Position numbers and translations under genes: made by a program. DNA of 16,117 bases from JAKFXL01 sp947085765 (lineage in GTDB: Bacteria > Pseudomonadota > Gammaproteobacteria > Tenderiales > Tenderiaceae). Location: the NCBI GenBank assembly GCA_947085765.1, contig CAMTXZ010000201.1, positions 1-16,117 of the forward strand, written 5' to 3'. Below are positions 13,075-16,117 of this stretch, in pieces; positions within the stretch are counted from its first letter, which is position 1; the number at the start of each line of letters is the position of its first letter. The notes beneath the pieces were generated by a model. It was not told the DNA's origin, made no database searches, and was given only the letters and a program-made list of their open reading frames with translations.

Positions 13075-14157
13075 CTAGTGTTGTAAAGAATCCTGACAGT
13101 GTTGGGTGGTGTGTAAAAAACTGCTGGAGGCACGACGATGGTTATGGGGTGGGGCAGTAGTAGGTGACGCGATGCCGAGACGGAGAAGCAGTAATCCCTG
13201 GTTGTTGTTCGAGACCACATCTAGCAGTTGGCCGATTTTGCGGCAGGCGGGTATTAATGTGGGGGGGGACTGTATAAAACCTAGCGAGAACACACCGGCC
13301 GCAGCAAACGGTTGCAGTGATATCCCTTGTGCTGTGGCGTTGAGCCAGGTGCGCTGTAGTGCCTGTCCCGCGCGGATGATGCTTGCTCGGTCCGTCTGTT
13401 CTACGCTGAGCAGGCAGAGAGCCGGGGATAGCAGGGTTGGTAGCACTGTAGAGCGGAAGCCTATGAGATAGTTGCCGCCGATCCAGTTTAATGCGCTCAT
13501 GACCCGCCAGTGACGCAGCAGCTTGAAAGCGGGGCGCAGGGGGCGTTCTATTGCCAGAGTGGCGGGGGCCAAGCCTTCCTCGGCGGTGGCGCCGCTGCCC
13601 ATTTCAAAGTGAATGCAGGAGAATAGCTCTTGATGGAGTTCCTTGTTGCCAAAACGAAGACTCTCCGCCAACCACATGGCTTTAAGGGCGGTTTTGTAGT
13701 GCGGGGTGGCGTTGAGCCAGTTAAGTGTCACACCCTGAAGTTTCGCAGCCTCATCGCTGAGTGTCTGCTTGATGGTGCTGGTAATGGGACCGCGCCAGGG
13801 AAAGCTGCGGTTGGTATGGCGATCTGGAATCGATTGCGCTAAGGGTTCTTGCTGCGGGGATACAGCCGTGAAGGTGAGTCTGGCCGCCCAAAGTGGACTC
13901 TGTTCTGGATCAGGCAGGTACTTAATATGGCTGCTGTAGCCGAGTGAGTGGGCTTGGATGGTGATGTTTTCGATACAGGCGCCGAGGGCGAGATCGCTAA
14001 GCACAAAGCGTTGATCTGAGACACCTCCGCTGCGGGTTTTATCGATCCAGAGTTCCAGTGCCTCATTGTCCCAGTGGTAGCGCCAGGGCTGGGAGTTGTC
14101 GGCTGAGGGGGCGAGTATGGCGGCTTCTATAAGCTGTTGCTGGATCTGTGGTTTCAT
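13075..14157 (-). CDS. Nitroreductase-like protein of the exosortase-associated operon
   Basis: This 360-residue protein begins like flavin-dependent nitroreductases: an N-terminal helix (IQQQLIEAAILAPSADNSQPW) with the FMN-site signature APS.DNSQPW at residues 16-25, where the family commonly has APSGHN.QPW. Further typical elements are DRHTNRSFPW in the middle and a late AAGVFSLGF. The length exceeds single-domain nitroreductases (about 200) and fits the longer, diverged type. The last 30 residues are polar and proline/serine-rich, without structure I can name. It is the third gene of a minus-strand operon after the acyltransferase and ThiF-like genes (14 bases after the latter). I infer that it reduces or oxidises an intermediate of the product those genes make; the substrate is unknown. 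Confidence 0.75.
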   Translation of the reverse strand: MKPQIQQQLIEAAILAPSADNSQPWRYHWDNEALELWIDKTRSGGVSDQRFVLSDLALGACIENITIQAHSLGYSSHIKYLPDPEQSPLWAARLTFTAVSPQQEPLAQSIPDRHTNRSFPWRGPITSTIKQTLSDEAAKLQGVTLNWLNATPHYKTALKAMWLAESLRFGNKELHQELFSCIHFEMGSGATAEEGLAPATLAIERPLRPAFKLLRHWRVMSALNWIGGNYLIGFRSTVLPTLLSPALCLLSVEQTDRASIIRAGQALQRTWLNATAQGISLQPFAAAGVFSLGFIQSPPTLIPACRKIGQLLDVVSNNNQGLLLLRLGIASPTTAPPHNHRRASSSFLHTTQHCQDSLQH

Positions 14158-14171
14158 GGCGATCGGCCTCT

Positions 14172-15044
14172 CTACTTTGCTGACTGGTGTTTGCTGAGTA
14201 TGTGGCGGGCGATCATTTTGGCGATGATAAGTGTGGGGTTGCGCATTCCACCAGGGCGCCAGGTATGGGCTAGCTTGTTGCGATAGGCGTCAAACTGGAG
14301 CCCGTGAGGGGCGCTACGCACACCGCCTCTGTCGAGCAGGATTTTGAGCGCCTCGGTGGCGGCAAGTCCTGCGCAAAGTTCGCAGGCCATGGAAGTGGAG
14401 GGTCCGCGGTGCTCGTTAAAACTTACTGTGGAGGGGTCGGCCAGGTAGGTGCGTTGCAGCATGGCGGGAGAGAGTCCAACCAAAAAATTGAGCAGTTGTT
14501 CGTTCTCCGGAAGTCCTTCCAGACGGAAATACTCTTCAAAGGTCATTTTTCCGGGCAGGAAGTTCAGTAACGCCGTACCCATTCCTAGGGGCGCTGCGGT
14601 GATGGCGGGGACTTTGCCTTGGGTGCAGGCATCAAATACCATGCGGCGGGCGGCGACGGCAAAAAAATCCAGTCCATCCACGTAGAGGTCGACCCCCGCC
14701 ATAAATTCATTGAGGTTTTCTGGCGTTATGCCATTTGAGAAGCGGGTGATATTGAGTTGTGGATTGATCTCCAGGGCCGCCTCGGCCATTACGTCAACCT
14801 TGGGGCGACCGAGATTGCTGACGTTTGCCCCGGCCTGACGGTTGAAGTTTGGCAGCTCAAAATGGTCAAAGTCAGCAATATGAAAATTGCCAATTCCCAA
14901 GCGTGTCAGCGTCAGCAGATGGCTGCCACCGACACCACCCATACCGCCGATGGCGATACGTTTGCTGCGCAGGACCTGCTGCTCTGTCTCTGTTACCCAG
15001 CCGATATTGCGCGAATATGCGCGAGAGTAGTCAAACAGACTCAT
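14172..15044 (-). CDS. ThiF/E1-like adenylyltransferase
   Basis: This 290-residue protein is a ThiF/MoeB/HesA-type ATP-dependent activating enzyme. It has the nucleotide-binding GGMGGVGGSH (33-42), an acidic DFDHFEL strand end (58-64), NFNRQ (66-70, with the conserved arginine), K82 of GRPKV, and a later DGLDFF aspartate motif (about 123-128). A single CELC pair (about 221-224) precedes AGLAATEALKILL. No rhodanese or ubiquitin-like domain is fused, and no small carrier protein gene is nearby. Such enzymes adenylate a carboxylate, here perhaps of the acyl-amino acid made by the neighbouring acyltransferase. Its start overlaps the acyltransferase stop by 4 bases (ATGA), so the two are translationally coupled. 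Confidence 0.88.
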   Translation of the reverse strand: MSLFDYSRAYSRNIGWVTETEQQVLRSKRIAIGGMGGVGGSHLLTLTRLGIGNFHIADFDHFELPNFNRQAGANVSNLGRPKVDVMAEAALEINPQLNITRFSNGITPENLNEFMAGVDLYVDGLDFFAVAARRMVFDACTQGKVPAITAAPLGMGTALLNFLPGKMTFEEYFRLEGLPENEQLLNFLVGLSPAMLQRTYLADPSTVSFNEHRGPSTSMACELCAGLAATEALKILLDRGGVRSAPHGLQFDAYRNKLAHTWRPGGMRNPTLIIAKMIARHILSKHQSAK

Positions 15045-15793
15045 TTTTGTGGGGCTGCCTGCTGTGAGGTATCGCCCAGTTGGTTCTGAATGTTGTGCAA
15101 TAGATCCATAAACTCTGGTTTGAGATTGTTGAAGAGATTCTCGCGACTAATATAAAACGGTGCGCGGGTTCCACGGTGTTCGACGGCTTCTCCTGCCTGC
15201 TCGAAGAGGATACCGAAGCGGCGTAGTTGTCGTGCAAGACGGGGTTCCATCATGGCAAATACGCCATCCAGCCCCTGGTTTAACCCCATAGCAGTAATAG
15301 CTACATAAAGGCCCAGTGCCACCGATGGGAAGCGGCGTCTCGCATCTTCATCCGGATCGTCGATGGCATCGCTACCGCCGTCTGGATGTTGGGCTTCCCC
15401 ACGGCGGCGGCGGAAGTTGGCAGTAATTGCTAATCGTGAGATCTCACCATATTTGTGTCGTTCATCGCCTGATGGGCTGTTGAACTCCCACTTGAGATTG
15501 TCGTTGCAGACGTGTTCAAGCGGGAATTTTGCATCAGGGTTGTGGTTGTCAGCCAGGATCAATCGAATACAGCCGGCAAAGGTCTGGCTTGGTTTATGAA
15601 ATAACAGGCAATGAATCGAACGCAGGTCATAATCATCAAATTCCAGATGGTTGGCCCGCTGCGCCTCATAAGCCAACTCTTCACAGTACACTTGATGGCG
15701 TATGGTGTAGACTTTTTTGATCAGCTCTTCGTTGTTGGCGGGAATGACACTGAAGTAACTGTCGAATAGCGATGCGATAGTGGGAATGGTCAT
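15041..15793 (-). CDS. PEP-CTERM/exosortase-associated N-acyltransferase (LuxI/NAS-like)
   Basis: I use the ATG at 15791-15793; the longer TTG start at 15805 adds only four residues and has no better ribosome binding site. The 250-residue product resembles acyl-homoserine-lactone synthases and N-acyl amino acid synthases: an N-terminal IRHQVYCEELAYE (about 31-43), EFDDYDLRSIH, AGCIRLIL, and GEISRLAIT followed by a run of arginines. This matches the family that accompanies exosortase/PEP-CTERM systems (TIGR03694, from memory). It likely transfers a long fatty acyl group to an amino acid. An acidic insert (DGGSDAIDDPDEDARRR) interrupts the core. It is the first gene of a three-gene operon with the ThiF-like and nitroreductase-like genes. 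Confidence 0.85.
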   Translation of the reverse strand: MTIPTIASLFDSYFSVIPANNEELIKKVYTIRHQVYCEELAYEAQRANHLEFDDYDLRSIHCLLFHKPSQTFAGCIRLILADNHNPDAKFPLEHVCNDNLKWEFNSPSGDERHKYGEISRLAITANFRRRRGEAQHPDGGSDAIDDPDEDARRRFPSVALGLYVAITAMGLNQGLDGVFAMMEPRLARQLRRFGILFEQAGEAVEHRGTRAPFYISRENLFNNLKPEFMDLLHNIQNQLGDTSQQAAPQK

Positions 15794-15981
15794 AATGGCA
15801 TGCAACTCTGTTTGCTTAGAAGGGGCGTTTAACGAAAGTGACTCAAAGGCATTATATATTAAATGCTTAATTTATGATGGGGTAGTAATTGTATACTGGT
15901 TTGCTGGGTTGCAGAGTGCGCGATTGTTGGATGTATAATGCCGCCTGATCAAGTAATACAGTTGAGGGGAGCGGCATGCTA
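15794..15981. promoter_or_regulatory. Divergent intergenic region with a promoter on each strand
   Basis: On the plus strand TATAAT at 15934-15939, followed at once by a GC-rich GCCGCC, is a strong -10; a possible -35, TTGCAG (15909-15914), lies 19 bases upstream. The GC-rich discriminator is typical of growth-rate-controlled promoters. It leads into GAGGGGAG (15964-15971) and ATG at 15976. On the minus strand TATAAT (complement of 15851-15856) is a candidate -10 for the acyltransferase operon, without a clear -35. Confidence 0.5.
15976..15981 (+). pseudogene. Start of a native gene cut off by an IS630-type insertion
   Basis: ATG at 15976-15978 follows a very good ribosome binding site GAGGGGAG (15964-15971) and an upstream promoter. 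The third base after the codon CT is within the TA where the insertion element starts, and the frame then stops within the element (ATG CTA GTG TAG). Only two native codons remain in this window; the rest may lie beyond the element. The identity cannot be read. Confidence 0.45.
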
Positions 15982-16117
15982 GTGTAGTGTCCTAAATATA
16001 TTGTTCATTTATAATGTTCTGCGTTATAGCAAGAGAAGTGAACAATGAATTCAGCAATCATTATTGAACTGAGCCCTCAAGAACAAGAGGTGTTGAACAA
16101 GAATATTCGGGGTAGGA
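15982..16117 (+). mobile_element. IS630-type insertion sequence, left end (continues past the window)
   Basis: The element appears to begin right after the TA at 15980-15981 with GTGTAGTGTCCTAAATAT, the kind of terminus seen in IS630/Tc1-mariner elements, which insert at and duplicate TA. About 60 bases in, a transposase reading frame begins. The right end lies outside, so the terminal inverted repeat and target duplication cannot be confirmed here. Confidence 0.6.
16045..16117 (+). CDS. IS630-family transposase, N-terminal fragment
   Basis: Only 24 codons are visible, starting at ATG 16045 with AAGAGAAG about 6 bases upstream. The peptide begins MNSAIIIELSPQEQEVLNKN and continues into IRGR. 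The pattern of a hydrophobic strand, LSPQEQ, then a helix and a basic stretch is typical of the N-terminal helix-turn-helix of IS630-family transposases. The catalytic DDE part is beyond the window edge. The gene is cut by the window, so intactness is unknown. Confidence 0.6.
   Translation, partial: MNSAIIIELSPQEQEVLNKNIRGR

Noticed and set aside
1..16117. tRNA or rRNA genes and CRISPR arrays
   Set aside because: No tRNA cloverleaf-like stretch, rRNA segment or regularly spaced repeat was seen by eye on either strand; the growth-type promoter near 15934 leads into an ATG, not a visible stable RNA.

Overview
The window looks like a piece of a gammaproteobacterial chromosome with moderate GC, possibly from a sulfur- or methane-oxidising or denitrifying environmental lineage. 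The basis is a C-family heme-copper oxidoreductase, a PEP-CTERM surface protein with a sigma-54-type promoter, and the acyltransferase that accompanies exosortase systems. No ribosomal or other taxonomic marker is present, so the lineage is an inference.

Left edge (1-1377): the end of a thioredoxin-fold protein overlaps a small two-helix membrane protein gene. A small convergent membrane protein gene follows on the minus strand, then about 330 bases without a gene.

Respiratory region (1378-8483): two consecutive plus-strand operons. Operon A (1378-5077) encodes a 96-aa membrane protein, a 31-aa membrane peptide, a CcoN-like catalytic subunit, a CcoO-like monoheme cytochrome c with a long extra periplasmic segment, a CcoP-like protein that has lost all heme-binding domains, and a 41-aa membrane peptide. 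It ends in a textbook terminator. Operon B (5232-8483) encodes a two-helix protein, a CcoS-like protein, a membrane-anchored monoheme cytochrome c, a four-helix protein, a membrane-anchored SUMF1/NirV-like protein without the formylglycine-generating cysteines, and two small exported or membrane proteins. Together they look like one unusual multi-subunit relative of cbb3 oxidase. The CcoN-like subunit keeps all histidine ligands and the helix VII tyrosine. It could be an oxygen reductase or one of the cbb3-derived candidate nitric oxide reductases; sequence alone does not decide.

Middle (8634-12889): a large GC-richer fusion of a duplicated membrane transporter-like domain to a spermidine-synthase-like domain lies convergent to a secreted protein with a peptidoglycan-binding-like C-terminus. 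Upstream of the latter on the minus strand is a PEP-CTERM surface protein gene with its own terminator and a good sigma-54 promoter.

Right (13075-15793): a tightly packed minus-strand operon encodes an exosortase-associated N-acyltransferase (LuxI/NAS-like), a ThiF/E1-like adenylyltransferase and a nitroreductase-like protein. It plausibly makes a modified acyl-amino-acid linked to the PEP-CTERM system; no exosortase gene is in the window. At the right edge an IS630-type element begins at a TA dinucleotide, directly after the start codon of what looks like a native gene with its own promoter and ribosome binding site.
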